A stretch of DNA of 64,000 nt, from NCBI GenBank assembly GCA_900472175.1, contig UCHD01000030.1, positions 1 through 64,000 of the forward strand, given 5' to 3'. Source of the DNA: Hyphomicrobiales bacterium (GTDB taxonomy: Bacteria; Pseudomonadota; Alphaproteobacteria; Rhizobiales; Rhizobiaceae). Made by a program: the position numbers and the translations under genes. How positions within the stretch are numbered: position 1 is the stretch's first letter; every line of letters starts with the position of its first letter. The notes under the pieces were generated by a model. It searched no databases. It saw only the letters and a list, made by a program, of their open reading frames with translations, and had not been told where the DNA came from. Shown one piece after another: positions 54,359 through 63,566 of this stretch.

Positions 54359-54808
54359 ATGATGGATGAAATCTATAACAGCAGGATTTTGGAGTTTGCC
54401 GGCAATATCCCGGAAATTGGCACGCTTGCCGATCCCGATGCCGAAGCAAGCGCCCATTCCAAGCTGTGTGGCTCGAAGGTCCGCGTCTATCTGAAAATGG
54501 ACGGCGATACCGTTGTTGACTTCGCCCATGAGGTCAAAGCCTGCGCTCTTGGGCAGGCCTCGTCCTCGATCATGGCCCGCCATGTCGTCGGCGCGACATC
54601 GGCCGAAATCCGAAAAGCGCGTGAGGACATGCTGGCGATGCTGAAAGCGGATGGCGAGGGGCCGTCGGGCCGTTTCGAGGACATGCGCTTTCTGAAACCG
54701 GTCAAGGATTACAAGGCCCGCCATGCTTCGACTATGCTGACCTTCGATGCCGTCGTCGATGCGATAAGCCAGATCGAAGCGTCGCGCCCGGTCAAGGCTG
54801 CCGTCTGA
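54359..54808 (+). CDS. NifU/IscU-like scaffold-fold protein
   Basis: A 149-aa protein of the IscU/NifU N-terminal fold. It has Cys37 (KLCGSKV) and Cys62 (VKACALGQASSSIMA), but where IscU has its third cluster-binding Cys there is His122 (KARHASTMLTF). Rhizobia usually keep such a gene next to yidD. It may bind an iron-sulfur cluster with altered ligands or have another role. It is 1 bp from yidD. Confidence 0.85.
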   Translation: MMDEIYNSRILEFAGNIPEIGTLADPDAEASAHSKLCGSKVRVYLKMDGDTVVDFAHEVKACALGQASSSIMARHVVGATSAEIRKAREDMLAMLKADGEGPSGRFEDMRFLKPVKDYKARHASTMLTFDAVVDAISQIEASRPVKAAV

Positions 54809-54809
54809 G

Positions 54810-55181
54810 ATGTGCGGCAAGCCGGGATGTCAGGACCATGAGGAAGGTGCGGCCAAGCGGCCCTATTCAGGCCGCAACTATGCAGGCTCGTTTCGCAAGA
54901 CGCCGGGACGGTTGTTCGGCATGGCCTTCATCCGGCTCTATCAGTTGACGCTCTCCGGCTTCATCGGCAATTCCTGCCGCCATATCCCGACCTGTTCCGA
55001 ATATGGCTATGAGGCCATCGCCCGCCACGGTTTCTGGCCGGGCGGATGGATGGTGTTGTTCCGGTTTATGCGCTGCGGTCCCGGCGGCACAAGCGGGTTC
55101 GATCCGGTGCCGGACCGCATCGCGGCGCGCTGGTGGGAGCCCTGGCGGCTCTGGCGCCTGCCGCGGCCGGCGGGGGAATGA
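54810..55181 (+). CDS. yidD: membrane protein insertion efficiency factor YidD
   Basis: A 123-aa protein of the YidD family, which assists YidC-dependent membrane insertion. The core is IRLYQLTLSGFIGNSCRHIPTCSEYGYEAIARHGFWPGGWM with its conserved cysteines. The N-terminal 30 residues and C-terminal tail are extensions common in alphaproteobacteria. It is coupled to the NifU-like gene upstream and followed by a DUF1697 gene. Confidence 0.93.
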   Translation: MCGKPGCQDHEEGAAKRPYSGRNYAGSFRKTPGRLFGMAFIRLYQLTLSGFIGNSCRHIPTCSEYGYEAIARHGFWPGGWMVLFRFMRCGPGGTSGFDPVPDRIAARWWEPWRLWRLPRPAGE

Positions 55182-55185
55182 GGCT

Positions 55186-55713
55186 GTGGCAACCTATGTC
55201 GCGCTGCTTCATTCGATCGTGCTTAGCCCCGGACGCCGCGTCGTCATGGCCGATCTGAGGGCGATGGCGCAGGACGCGGGTTTTGCCGACGCCCGCACGC
55301 TGGTTTCCACCGGCAATCTGGTTTTTGGGGCCGAGGATGCGCCGGTTTGCGTGATCGAGGAGCGGTTGGAAACCGCCTTTCGTGCGCGCTTCGGCAAACA
55401 TGTCGATATCATCGTGCGCACGGCTGGCGACTGGAGGCGGCTTGCCACGGACAACCCGTTTACTGAGGGCGAGGGTGGCAATGTCGTGGTGCGGGTGATG
55501 CGCAAGCCGCTGGCCGCGGCCGCGCTGGCGCCGCTTGCGCGCATCGCCGAACCGCAGATCCGGCTGACCCTTGCTGCTGGCGACCTCTGGATCGATTTCG
55601 CCGGCAAACCGAGCGAGACGAAACTGCTGTCGCATCTGACCACGAAAAAGCTCGGCATCGGCACAACGCGCAACGCCAACACTGTCAACGGGCTTTGCGC
55701 CATGCTCGGCTGA
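55186..55713 (+). CDS. DUF1697 family protein
   Basis: A 175-aa protein of unknown function. DUF1697 features are YVALLHSIVLSPGRRVVMADLRAMAQDAGF, ARTLVSTGNLVF and the C-terminal GIGTTRNANTVNGLCAML. GTG at 55186 follows GAGG, 4 bp after the yidD stop. Bases 55714-55975 between its end and the convergent AHSA1 gene show nothing specific. Confidence 0.88.
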   Translation: MATYVALLHSIVLSPGRRVVMADLRAMAQDAGFADARTLVSTGNLVFGAEDAPVCVIEERLETAFRARFGKHVDIIVRTAGDWRRLATDNPFTEGEGGNVVVRVMRKPLAAAALAPLARIAEPQIRLTLAAGDLWIDFAGKPSETKLLSHLTTKKLGIGTTRNANTVNGLCAMLG

Positions 55714-55975
55714 GGCGGCGCGTTGGATTTTCAGGCGCGTTGCCGCTGTTCCGGCGGGGCCGCGCATTCACGGCGGCACTCTCCGGTCTGCTCGCAAGAG
55801 TGTCACATTGTGTGGAGCGCGCTCAGCACCAATGGCAGGTATTCCTCTCCATATCCACGATTGTCCGCGCTTGCCCCAATGTCGGATTTTTTGCGGTTGA
55901 ACTGCAAACTCGTGAAAGCCGTCGTTTATGGACACTATGGTGCGGCGACTGCCGACTCATCCAGATGAGCAGCGT

Positions 55976-56455
55976 TCAACCGTCCAGCCAAGCAGCGAGG
56001 CTATCCAGCGTCTGCAACCCGTACTCCACCGCGCCAAAACCAACGACCACTTGGCGACGTTCGCGGCTTGGGTGAAGCTGGCGCATGGTCAGCACGGTCT
56101 TGCCGTCGGTCTGTTCATCGAAGGTAATCGTCATGTAGAAGCGCTCCGGATCGTTGGGGTCCGGGGTACCATAGTCCACCAAGATCAACTCGTTCGGAAC
56201 GACCTTCAAGAAGCGCATGAGATTGGCGAAGCGCTGCTTTTGGCCTTCGAACACGCCCACCATGTCGAAGCGCCATTCCCCGCCCTCGCGGATATCGGCG
56301 TTGTGGCTCTCGATAGTCAGGCCAGCCGGACCGTACCATTGCGCCAGCGCTTCCGGGTCCATCCAAGCGGCGAAGACCTTATGGCGCGGGTGCTTCAGCA
56401 CCTTGACCAGCACGATCTCACGGTCGAGCGACCAGGTTTCAAACAGCTTTTCCAT
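55976..56455 (-). CDS. AHSA1/SRPBCC-domain protein
   Basis: A 159-aa protein of the Aha1/START-like fold that covers the whole chain. It has HPRHKVFAAWMDPEALAQWYGP, EGGEWRFDMVG and VVVGFGAVEYGLQTLDSLAAWLDG. Such proteins bind hydrophobic ligands and are often paired with ArsR regulators. It overlaps the ArsR gene by 17 bp, so the pair is translationally coupled. Confidence 0.9.
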   Translation of the reverse strand: MEKLFETWSLDREIVLVKVLKHPRHKVFAAWMDPEALAQWYGPAGLTIESHNADIREGGEWRFDMVGVFEGQKQRFANLMRFLKVVPNELILVDYGTPDPNDPERFYMTITFDEQTDGKTVLTMRQLHPSRERRQVVVGFGAVEYGLQTLDSLAAWLDG

Positions 56456-56789
56456 CGTTGTTCTCTTCCCTCCTGTCCAAATAAATTTCCAGCCGGTCGA
56501 GCCGCTCGGCCCAGCGTCGGCGCTCCGCTTCCATCCAGTTTGCCGCCTCGGCAAAGCGCGCCCGCTCCAGGCGGCACCAGCGGCTGCGCCCGCGTTTCTC
56601 GCTGACGATCAATCCGCAATCCTCCAGTACCTTGAGATGCTGGACGAAGGAGGGCAGTGCCATGTCGAATGGCTCGGCCAGTGCGGTTACCGGCAGCTCG
56701 CCCTCGACCAGCCGCGACACCACCGCGCGGCGGGTCGGGTCGCTGAGCGCGTGAAAAGCAAGATCGAGTGGGGCAGAATGGTGAGGCAT
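56439..56789 (-). CDS. ArsR-family winged-helix regulator
   Basis: A 116-aa protein. The HTH covers about residues 8-90: LDLAFHALSDPTRRAVVSRLVEGELPVTALAEPFDMALPSFVQHLKVLEDCGLI. The arsenic-binding CxC motif is absent, so it is of the metal-independent type that pairs with SRPBCC proteins. The divergent region upstream has two palindromes, likely its operators. Confidence 0.9.
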   Translation of the reverse strand: MPHHSAPLDLAFHALSDPTRRAVVSRLVEGELPVTALAEPFDMALPSFVQHLKVLEDCGLIVSEKRGRSRWCRLERARFAEAANWMEAERRRWAERLDRLEIYLDRREENNDGKAV

Positions 56790-56832
56790 GTAACTCAGCT
56801 AGAACGGATCAGGATGTGGGTCAATAATAATT

Positions 56833-56879
56833 AGGCACTTGCCTTTCTATTTGAGGCAAAATACAAAGGTAATTACCTT
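56833..56879. promoter_or_regulatory. palindrome cluster between arsR and the DHFR-like gene
   Basis: AGGCA-CT-TGCCT (56833-56844) is followed by another AGGCA half-site (56854-56858) and by a perfect 14-bp palindrome AAGGTAATTACCTT (56866-56879). They lie midway in the 145-bp divergent gap. The ArsR product is the obvious candidate to bind them, which is inference. Confidence 0.55.
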
Positions 56880-56934
56880 AGTGTACGGTCGCCAGAAATC
56901 GAGGCGGCTTCAAACTTTCAGAAGGAGCATTCGA

Positions 56935-57576
56935 ATGGCCGTTCGTGTTGATCTTATCATTTCGCTTGATGGCTTCGCGACAACCACTGATCAAACCCCC
57001 GAAAAACCATTTGGTGAAGACTGGATGCGCCTTGTCGGTGCCTACGTCGCGACCAGGACATTCCAGGAGCGCGTGCTCAAGGACGTCAGCGGCAAAGGCA
57101 CCACTGGCATAGACGATAAGTATGCGCAGGATTATTTCGACAATATCGGCGCCGAAATTATGGGGGCCGGTAAATTCGGCCTGCATAACTTTCCTGATGA
57201 CCCGAACTGGAAGGGGTGGTGGGGCGACGAACCGCCGTTCCGCTGCCCGGTCTTTGTGCTGACCCACAAGCCTCGCCCCACCATCGAAATGGCGGGTGGC
57301 ACCACGTTCTACTTTATAGAGTCGAACCCTGTTGATGCGCTGCAGCAGGCCACAAGCGTTGCCAACGGCAAGGATGTCAGAATTGGCGGCGGCCCCAGCT
57401 TGGTGCGCGACTATCTCAAAGCCGGCCTTGTCGACCGTCTGCATGTTGCCATTGTGCCGATTCTGCTGGGGCGCGGCATACGTCTCTGGGACGATCTGCG
57501 GGGCCTGGAGGCCGACTACACGGTCACGTCGGAACCGGCAGAGAGTGGCACCATCCACATCACTTTTCGACGCTAG
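56935..57576 (+). CDS. dihydrofolate-reductase-family (RibD C-terminal) protein
   Basis: A 213-aa reductase-fold protein. Typical segments are VDLIISLDGFATTTDQTPEKPFG, DVRIGGGPSLVRDYLKAGLVDRLHVAIVPILLGRGIRLW and the C-terminal GTIHITFRR. It belongs to the YyaP/RibD-C group, not to true FolA. GAAGGAG precedes the ATG at 56935. It is divergent from arsR and may share its control. Confidence 0.88.
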   Translation: MAVRVDLIISLDGFATTTDQTPEKPFGEDWMRLVGAYVATRTFQERVLKDVSGKGTTGIDDKYAQDYFDNIGAEIMGAGKFGLHNFPDDPNWKGWWGDEPPFRCPVFVLTHKPRPTIEMAGGTTFYFIESNPVDALQQATSVANGKDVRIGGGPSLVRDYLKAGLVDRLHVAIVPILLGRGIRLWDDLRGLEADYTVTSEPAESGTIHITFRR

Positions 57577-57717
57577 GTCCTGAGCTGTATTGATCTTGGA
57601 CCGTCAATCACAGCCGTACCCTAACCCAGACATCCGCTTCTCGTATTACGGGCCGAAAGCGGCCCCTTAATTCTCAATCATCCAATGCCCGGTTTCCCTT
57701 CAGTCCTGCGCCGCCCT

Positions 57718-58593
57718 CTAAAGGCGCTTCTCAAAGAATGCGTCCGGGTACGGATCGTCATTGAAACGGTCGATTTCGGTCCAGCCGGTGCCGCGATAAA
57801 GCTGTTTTGCCTCCGGCAATGCGCTGTTCGTGTCCAGACGGAGGATTTTGATAGTGAGGTCACGGGCAATCGTCTCGGCCGATGTCATCAGGCGTTTGGC
57901 GAGCCCAAGGCCACGCGCTGAAGGTGCGACCCAAAGCCTTTTGATCTCAGCGATGTCGCCGCCGCTGCCTTTCAACCCGACGCAGCCGACCGGCAGGCCA
58001 TCCGACATGGCGACCAGGAAGACCCCGCGTTGACGGATCATGTCCTTGGCGTCGGGATCGCGGGACAGCGATACATCGAACCCGTTGTCGAAGCGGCGGG
58101 CGAGTTCGCCGTAATATTCGCCCAGACAGTACAGGGCGTCCTCATGCCGGGGGTCCTTCTCCTCAAGCACGATGTGGTCACGCCTGAGTGAACTGGCGAC
58201 GATGTCCATGGCGCGCAAAAGATCCTCCGGGCTGCCATGGCGTGCCAAAAATGTTTGCGCCTGGGCATTCGACAGCGCTTCATATTCTTGGAATTCGGAG
58301 CGGCCGGTATCGGTCAATCGCGCGACGCGGCGGCGCGCATCCTGTTGATCCGGCACCGTCTCGATCAGGCCTTCGTCTTCCAGGCCACGCAGCAGACGGC
58401 TCATCAAGCCCGAATCGAGGCTGAGGTAGTCGCGGATGACTGCGATTTCGGATTGTCCTTGGCCGATCGCATTGAGAACACGAGCGGCGCCCAGTGGGCG
58501 GCCACGTCCAAGGAACGATGTGTCGAGAGCGCCGACTTCGGCGGTGACGGCACGGTTGAAGCGGCGAACGCGGGAGATGGGATCATGGGTCAT
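57718..58593 (-). CDS. MarR regulator fused to a GNAT acetyltransferase
   Basis: A 291-aa two-domain protein. The MarR winged helix is at about 1-145 (IRDYLSLDSGLMSRLLRGLEDEGLIETVPDQQDARRRV). The GNAT domain is at about 150-291, with the acetyl-CoA loop VAPSARGLGLAKRLM. Such fusions are known and are often self-regulated. A palindrome abuts the start codon and leaves no room for a ribosome-binding site, so the mRNA may be leaderless. Confidence 0.9.
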   Translation of the reverse strand: MTHDPISRVRRFNRAVTAEVGALDTSFLGRGRPLGAARVLNAIGQGQSEIAVIRDYLSLDSGLMSRLLRGLEDEGLIETVPDQQDARRRVARLTDTGRSEFQEYEALSNAQAQTFLARHGSPEDLLRAMDIVASSLRRDHIVLEEKDPRHEDALYCLGEYYGELARRFDNGFDVSLSRDPDAKDMIRQRGVFLVAMSDGLPVGCVGLKGSGGDIAEIKRLWVAPSARGLGLAKRLMTSAETIARDLTIKILRLDTNSALPEAKQLYRGTGWTEIDRFNDDPYPDAFFEKRL

Positions 58594-58629
58594 ATTATCT
58601 GACTTAAGTCAGGTAATTGCCTCTGTCAA
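58594..58629 (-). promoter_or_regulatory. MarR-GNAT promoter and operator
   Basis: On the minus strand TTGACA (58629-58624) and a weak -10 (TAAGTC, 58606-58601) are 17 bp apart. A perfect 14-bp palindrome CTGACTTAAGTCAG (58599-58612), extended by ATTA/TAAT flanks to 58594-58617, covers the -10 region and reaches the ATG at 58593. A transcript from here would begin at about the start codon. Confidence 0.6.
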
Positions 58630-58820
58630 TTTTGGCGTGATCGGGCACATCTGTTTTGCCGGCTGGTGTCGCGGCGTGTGCCCACCAAACCAGACGCCGG
58701 GTTCACACCTCTTCCAATCGCCCCGTTTTCCCTCTATACCGCGCACCGCACGCGCCGGCTTTGCCGGCCTTCACCGTACACCACCCGCATTCGTTGGCGG
58801 GACTGGACAAGGAAGAAAAC

Positions 58821-60809
58821 ATGTCTGACGCTGTTTCCCTCACATTTCCCGATGGTTCCGTCCGCGGTTATGCCGCTGGCACGACGGGCCGCGAAGTTGC
58901 CGAATCGATTTCCAAGTCGCTTGTAAAGAAGGCCATCGCGATCGCGCTGGATGGCGAATTGCGCGACCTGTCCGATCCGGTCGTCACCGGCAAGCTCGAG
59001 ATCGTCACCCGCGAAGACGCCCGCGCCCTGGAGCTGATCCGCCACGACACGGCCCACGTGATGGCCGAAGCCGTGCAGGAATTGTGGCCCGGCACGCAGG
59101 TTACCATCGGCCCGGTGATCGAGAACGGCTTCTATTACGATTTTGCCAAGAACGAGCCCTTCACGCCCGACGATCTGCCGAAGATCGAAAAGCGAATGAA
59201 GGAGATCATTCAGCGCAACAAGCCGTTTACCAAGGAAATCTGGCCGCGCGACAAGGCGCGTCAGGTCTTTGCCGACAAGGGCGAAGCCTACAAGGTCGAG
59301 CTGGTCGATGCGATCTCCGCCGATCAGGACCTGAAGATTTATTACCAGGGCGACTGGTTCGATCTCTGCCGTGGCCCACATATGGCCTCCACCGGCCAGA
59401 TCGGCAACGCCTTCAAGCTGATGCGGGTGGCCGGTGCCTATTGGCGCGGTGACTCAAACAACCCGATGCTGACGCGCATCTACGGCACGGCCTGGCGCAC
59501 GCAGGAAGAACTCGACCAGTATCTGCACATCCTGGCCGAAGCTGAAAAGCGCGACCACCGCCGCCTCGGCCGCGAAATGGACCTGTTCCATTTCCAGGAA
59601 GAAGGCCCAGGCGTCGTCTTCTGGCACGGCAAGGGCTGGCGCGTGTTCCAGACGCTGGTTGCCTATATGCGCCGCCGTCTGGCCGGTACATACCAGGAAG
59701 TCAACGCGCCGCAGGTGCTCGACAAGTCGCTCTGGGAAACCTCCGGCCACTGGGGCTGGTATCGTGACAACATGTTCAAGGTGACGGTCGCCGGTGACGA
59801 AACCGACGACGAGCGCGTCTTTGCCCTGAAGCCGATGAACTGCCCCGGCCATATCCAGATCTTCAAGCACGGCCTGAAATCCTATCGCGAACTGCCGATC
59901 CGGCTGGCCGAGTTCGGCAACGTCCACCGCTACGAGCCATCCGGCGCGCTTCACGGTCTGATGCGCGTGCGCGGCTTTACGCAAGATGATGCGCACGTCT
60001 TCTGTACCGACGAGCAGATGGCAGCGGAATGCCTACGCATCAACGACCTGATCCTGTCGGTCTACCAGGATTTTGGGTTCAAGGAAGTCGTGGTCAAGCT
60101 GTCGACCCGCCCGGAAAAGCGCGTCGGCGACGATGCCCTCTGGGATCGCGCCGAAAGCGTCATGATGGACGTCTTGAAGACGATCGAGGCGCAGTCGGAA
60201 GGCCGCATCAAGACCGGTATCCTGCCGGGCGAGGGCGCTTTCTATGGCCCGAAGTTCGAATACACGCTGAAGGACGCCATCGGCCGTGAATGGCAGTGCG
60301 GCACGACGCAGGTCGACTTCAACCTGCCGGAACGCTTCGGTGCTTTTTATATCGACAGCAACTCGGAAAAGACGCAGCCGGTGATGATCCACCGCGCCAT
60401 CTGCGGCTCGATGGAACGCTTCCTCGGTATCCTGATCGAGAACTTCGCCGGCCATTTCCCGTTGTGGCTCTCGCCGCTGCAGGTCGTTGTCGCCACGATC
60501 ACCTCGGAAGCCGACGATTACGGCCGTGAAGTTGCCGAACTGCTGCGCGATGCCGGGCTCGAGGTCGAGACCGACTTCCGCAACGAGAAGATCAACTACA
60601 AGGTCCGTGAGCATTCGGTGACCAAGGTTCCGGTCATCATCGTTTGCGGCATGCGCGAAGCCGAAGAGCGGACGGTGAATATCCGCCGCTTGGGCTCGCA
60701 GGCACAGACGCCAATGACGTTGGACGAGGCTATCGCCTCGCTGGTCTCTGAAGCAACGCCGCCGGATGTGAAGCGCAAGGCAGAGCGCCGGGGCAAGGCT
60801 TCCGCCTGA
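58821..60809 (+). CDS. thrS: threonine-tRNA ligase
   Basis: ThrS (662 aa) charges tRNA-Thr. It shows the TGS domain (1-62), the editing domain (about 65-220, [24 protein letters not shown]), the class II core with [22 protein letters not shown] and [17 protein letters not shown], and the C-terminal anticodon-binding domain (about 545-645). GGAAGAA precedes the ATG at 58821. The open frame extends upstream to 58656 without homology. I see no T-box. Confidence 0.97.
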   Translation: MSDAVSLTFPDGSVRGYAAGTTGREVAESISKSLVKKAIAIALDGELRDLSDPVVTGKLEIVTREDARALELIRHDTAHVMAEAVQELWPGTQVTIGPVIENGFYYDFAKNEPFTPDDLPKIEKRMKEIIQRNKPFTKEIWPRDKARQVFADKGEAYKVELVDAISADQDLKIYYQGDWFDLCRGPHMASTGQIGNAFKLMRVAGAYWRGDSNNPMLTRIYGTAWRTQEELDQYLHILAEAEKRDHRRLGREMDLFHFQEEGPGVVFWHGKGWRVFQTLVAYMRRRLAGTYQEVNAPQVLDKSLWETSGHWGWYRDNMFKVTVAGDETDDERVFALKPMNCPGHIQIFKHGLKSYRELPIRLAEFGNVHRYEPSGALHGLMRVRGFTQDDAHVFCTDEQMAAECLRINDLILSVYQDFGFKEVVVKLSTRPEKRVGDDALWDRAESVMMDVLKTIEAQSEGRIKTGILPGEGAFYGPKFEYTLKDAIGREWQCGTTQVDFNLPERFGAFYIDSNSEKTQPVMIHRAICGSMERFLGILIENFAGHFPLWLSPLQVVVATITSEADDYGREVAELLRDAGLEVETDFRNEKINYKVREHSVTKVPVIIVCGMREAEERTVNIRRLGSQAQTPMTLDEAIASLVSEATPPDVKRKAERRGKASA

Positions 60810-60840
60810 TCATTCGCTAAGTTGTGTATGATCTAATAAA

Positions 60841-60865
60841 GAAGGTGCGGTAGGACCGCACCTTC
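60841..60865 (+). terminator. terminator-like hairpin after thrS
   Basis: An 11-bp perfect stem (GAAGGTGCGGT with ACCGCACCTTC) with a 3-nt loop lies 31 bp after the thrS stop. There is no T-run, so termination is uncertain. Confidence 0.5.
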
Positions 60866-61014
60866 AGTCTATTGTCAGAAAACTGTAACATTCGCAGATT
60901 ATCCGGTTTGCGCTTGGCCGGCGGGAACAAACCCTGCCGCTGAAGCTTCATCCGGTAGACCGGAATGTCTCTGTTGCGCCCTATCGGCGCACCTTTCTTG
61001 GAGCGGGGAAAAAC

Positions 61015-61857
61015 GTGCAGTTCAAAGAGCTGTCTTACGCCAACGAAAACGATCGACGGCTGAAGCGTTGGTTTATCCGTTCCATGGAGGGGCTTGCCGG
61101 GCGCAATCGCTATGCCCGGCTCTACACGCAATGGCGCGATACGATCGTCGGCAAGAGCGACCGGATTTTCGGGGAAATGCTGGATCTGATCAATGTGCGC
61201 GTCCGCATCCAGGGCGAGTGGCCGCCGCGCCATCTGCCTGATACCCCCGTTGTCATCGTCGCCAATCATCCCTTCGGCATTGGCGACGGCATTGCCGTCC
61301 TGTCGCTGGCCGAGCAGCTTGGTCGCCCGTTCCGTGTGCTGATCAACAACGAGCTTTTGAAGGTGCCGGAAATGGCGCCCTATTCGTTGCCGATCTCGTT
61401 TGAGGAAACCAAGGAAGCGCTGGCGATCAACATGCAGACGCGGCACGAAGCGGTGCGGCTGCTGAAGGAAGGCGTCACCCTGATCGTCTTTCCGGCCGGC
61501 GGCGTCGCCACGGCAAGGAAGGGATTTGGCAGGGCTGAAGATCTGCCGTGGAAGATGTTTCCGGCAAAACTCATCCAGTCCGCCAAGGCAAGCGTCATCC
61601 CGATCTATTTCGAAGGCCAGAACGGCAGGCTGTTTCACCTGGCAAGCAAGGTGTCGATGACGCTGCGCATCTCGCTGTTGATCCGCGAATTCCGCCGTCT
61701 TTCCGGCACGACGATCTCGTCGCGCATTGGCCAGTTGATTGCGTGGGAAGAATTGAGCGCCATTGTCGATCGCAAGGACATCCTGACGCGGATCTATGAC
61801 GGCGTGTTTTGCATGGCACCGCCGCGCCGCCGGTTTTTGAGCAGGGCTGCATCCTAA
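61015..61857 (+). CDS. lysophospholipid acyltransferase-like protein
   Basis: A 280-aa protein of the PlsC/LPLAT superfamily, hemolysin/OlsA-like branch. The catalytic NHPFGIGDG motif lies near residues 84-92, and VTLIVFPAGGVATARKG is the typical second block (about 157-173). It probably acylates a lysolipid at the inner membrane; the acceptor is unknown. GTG at 61015 follows GGAGCGGGG. Confidence 0.85.
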   Translation: MQFKELSYANENDRRLKRWFIRSMEGLAGRNRYARLYTQWRDTIVGKSDRIFGEMLDLINVRVRIQGEWPPRHLPDTPVVIVANHPFGIGDGIAVLSLAEQLGRPFRVLINNELLKVPEMAPYSLPISFEETKEALAINMQTRHEAVRLLKEGVTLIVFPAGGVATARKGFGRAEDLPWKMFPAKLIQSAKASVIPIYFEGQNGRLFHLASKVSMTLRISLLIREFRRLSGTTISSRIGQLIAWEELSAIVDRKDILTRIYDGVFCMAPPRRRFLSRAAS

Positions 61858-61861
61858 ATCT

Positions 61862-62869
61862 TCAGTCCTGCGCGTCCGTGGCACCGGAGGCAGGCTGCAC
61901 GCCCTTGTCGTTCAGCAAGACCTCGACATCGGTGTTGACACCAGCCTTGACGGTAAAGTCGCGCTGGAAAATTTTCTCGTTGTTGCGCGCGACCGCCGAA
62001 TAGCCGCCTTCGGCCAGCACCAGTGTCGGGAACGCACCGACGCTTTCGCTGACGACGTCGCCCGACGAGGTCAGGATCGACCAGGCCGTATCGGCAATCG
62101 CTTCGCCGCCGGGTTCGGAGACAAGCTTCAGCGTCAGTTTGGCCGCGCGGTGCTGGATCGTTGCTTCCGTTAGTTTGCCGGCTTCGACCTGGATATCGGC
62201 GCGGATGACGGCATTGACGGAGCCATAGTTGGAAACGACATGATAGGTACCGGTGTTCAGCCGCACCACCGTGTTCGGCTTGACGTCGGCAACCACCAGC
62301 GCGCGTTCGCCGTCCTCCTTCGAATCAGCCGAAAAGATCGAAAAGCTCAGTTCTCCCGGCGGGATACGCACGTCGCTGCCGGAGACGGCATTGAGCATGA
62401 CGCCGCCGGCATCCAGCACCAGCACCTGCTTTTCGGGGAGGCCAGCGTCCGCCACCCGGATCTTGCGCGTCGCGCCGGCGCGGCCGAAGGCGACATTGAC
62501 GAAATATTCGCCGGGAATGAGCTGGAACGCGGCCGAGCCGCCTTCTGATGTCGCCACCAGCGGCAGCTTGCCGTCTGAACCAGGAATGGGATTGAAAACG
62601 CGCCAAGTCAGGCCCTGCTCGACGGCATTGCCCTTTTCCGTCAGATGCGCTTCCAGCTGGATGTCCTTTGCGGTCGGACCTTGCGTCGCGGCATCCGCGT
62701 TGGTGGGATTGAAGCTGTTGAGCTTTGGCATCTTCTTGGATGGAGCGGAGATCGCCGGAAAGGCCTTGAAGGGGTCGGCAAGCTCCTGCGCCTGCGGCGC
62801 ACGGGCGCCAACTGTTGCAAGAGCAAGCGCTAGGGTGACAGCGCGAACATGACCGGCCTTGATGCGCAT
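61862..62869 (-). CDS. secreted hypothetical protein with repeated beta domains
   Basis: A 335-aa protein with a signal peptide (MRIKAGHVRAVTLALALATVGARAPQAQ). At least two similar beta-rich units follow: LIPGEYFVNVAFGRAGATRKIRV and LNTGTYHVVSNYGSVNAVIRADIQV, then LAEGGYSAVARNNEKIFQRDFTV. The pattern suggests Ig-like or carboxypeptidase-regulatory-like repeats. Unrecognised otherwise. It is convergent with the acyltransferase (4 bp apart) and divergent from the nitroreductase. Confidence 0.72.
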   Translation of the reverse strand: MRIKAGHVRAVTLALALATVGARAPQAQELADPFKAFPAISAPSKKMPKLNSFNPTNADAATQGPTAKDIQLEAHLTEKGNAVEQGLTWRVFNPIPGSDGKLPLVATSEGGSAAFQLIPGEYFVNVAFGRAGATRKIRVADAGLPEKQVLVLDAGGVMLNAVSGSDVRIPPGELSFSIFSADSKEDGERALVVADVKPNTVVRLNTGTYHVVSNYGSVNAVIRADIQVEAGKLTEATIQHRAAKLTLKLVSEPGGEAIADTAWSILTSSGDVVSESVGAFPTLVLAEGGYSAVARNNEKIFQRDFTVKAGVNTDVEVLLNDKGVQPASGATDAQD

Positions 62870-62981
62870 GGGGTGGTTGACATCCTGAGTGTGTGGCTCC
62901 ACTTGAAACGCCGATATGGCAATTTCGTGGCTGCCTGCTTGATGGCGGCGTGCGGTGGCAAACTAGTGGAAATGGACGGCG

Positions 62982-63566
62982 ATGAAAACTGAAATCAGCC
63001 TGCGCGATTATCTGACAACCCGCCGGTCTATTCCGGCCTTTCAAATGGGCGGACCGGGACCGGGCACGGCGGAGATCGAAGAGATGCTGACGCTTGCCTC
63101 GCGCGTGCCGGATCACGGCAAGCTGGCGCCTTGGCGTTTCATCGTCTATCGCGGCGAGGAGCGGGTGCGTATCAGTGCCGAACTGGCAAAAATGGCGCTC
63201 GCAGCCAAGCCCGATCTTTCCGAAGAGATGATCAAGGTGGAAAACGCCCGCCTGTCGCGCGCGCCTGTCGTCGTTGCCGTCGTCAGCAAGGCAGCGCCGC
63301 ATTTCAAGGTGCCGGAATGGGAACAAGTGATGTCGGCCGGCGCCGTCTGCCTCAATCTGCTGATGGCTGCCAATGCGCTCGGCTTCTGCTCGAACTGGCT
63401 GACCGAATGGTATGCCTTCGATGAAAAGGCCTATCCGCTGCTCGGCGTTCAGCCCGGTGAAAAGGTTGCCGGCTTCATCCATATCGGCACGCCGCAGGTT
63501 CCGCCGACGGAACGCCCGCGGCCGGAACTCGCTGACATCGTCACCTGGGTTGGCGAGGACGCCTGA
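62982..63566 (+). CDS. nitroreductase-family FMN protein
   Basis: A 194-aa flavoprotein of the nitroreductase superfamily (YdjA-like). It has [31 protein letters not shown] and [27 protein letters not shown]. It probably reduces quinones or nitro compounds with NAD(P)H. Its stop overlaps the next start by one base (TGATG), so it is coupled to the flavin reductase gene. Confidence 0.9.
   Translation: MKTEISLRDYLTTRRSIPAFQMGGPGPGTAEIEEMLTLASRVPDHGKLAPWRFIVYRGEERVRISAELAKMALAAKPDLSEEMIKVENARLSRAPVVVAVVSKAAPHFKVPEWEQVMSAGAVCLNLLMAANALGFCSNWLTEWYAFDEKAYPLLGVQPGEKVAGFIHIGTPQVPPTERPRPELADIVTWVGEDA

Noticed and set aside
58594-58820. T-box or other leader before thrS
   Set aside because: No T-box sequence is present and the class is rare in alphaproteobacteria; the region is explained by the MarR operator and a plain leader.
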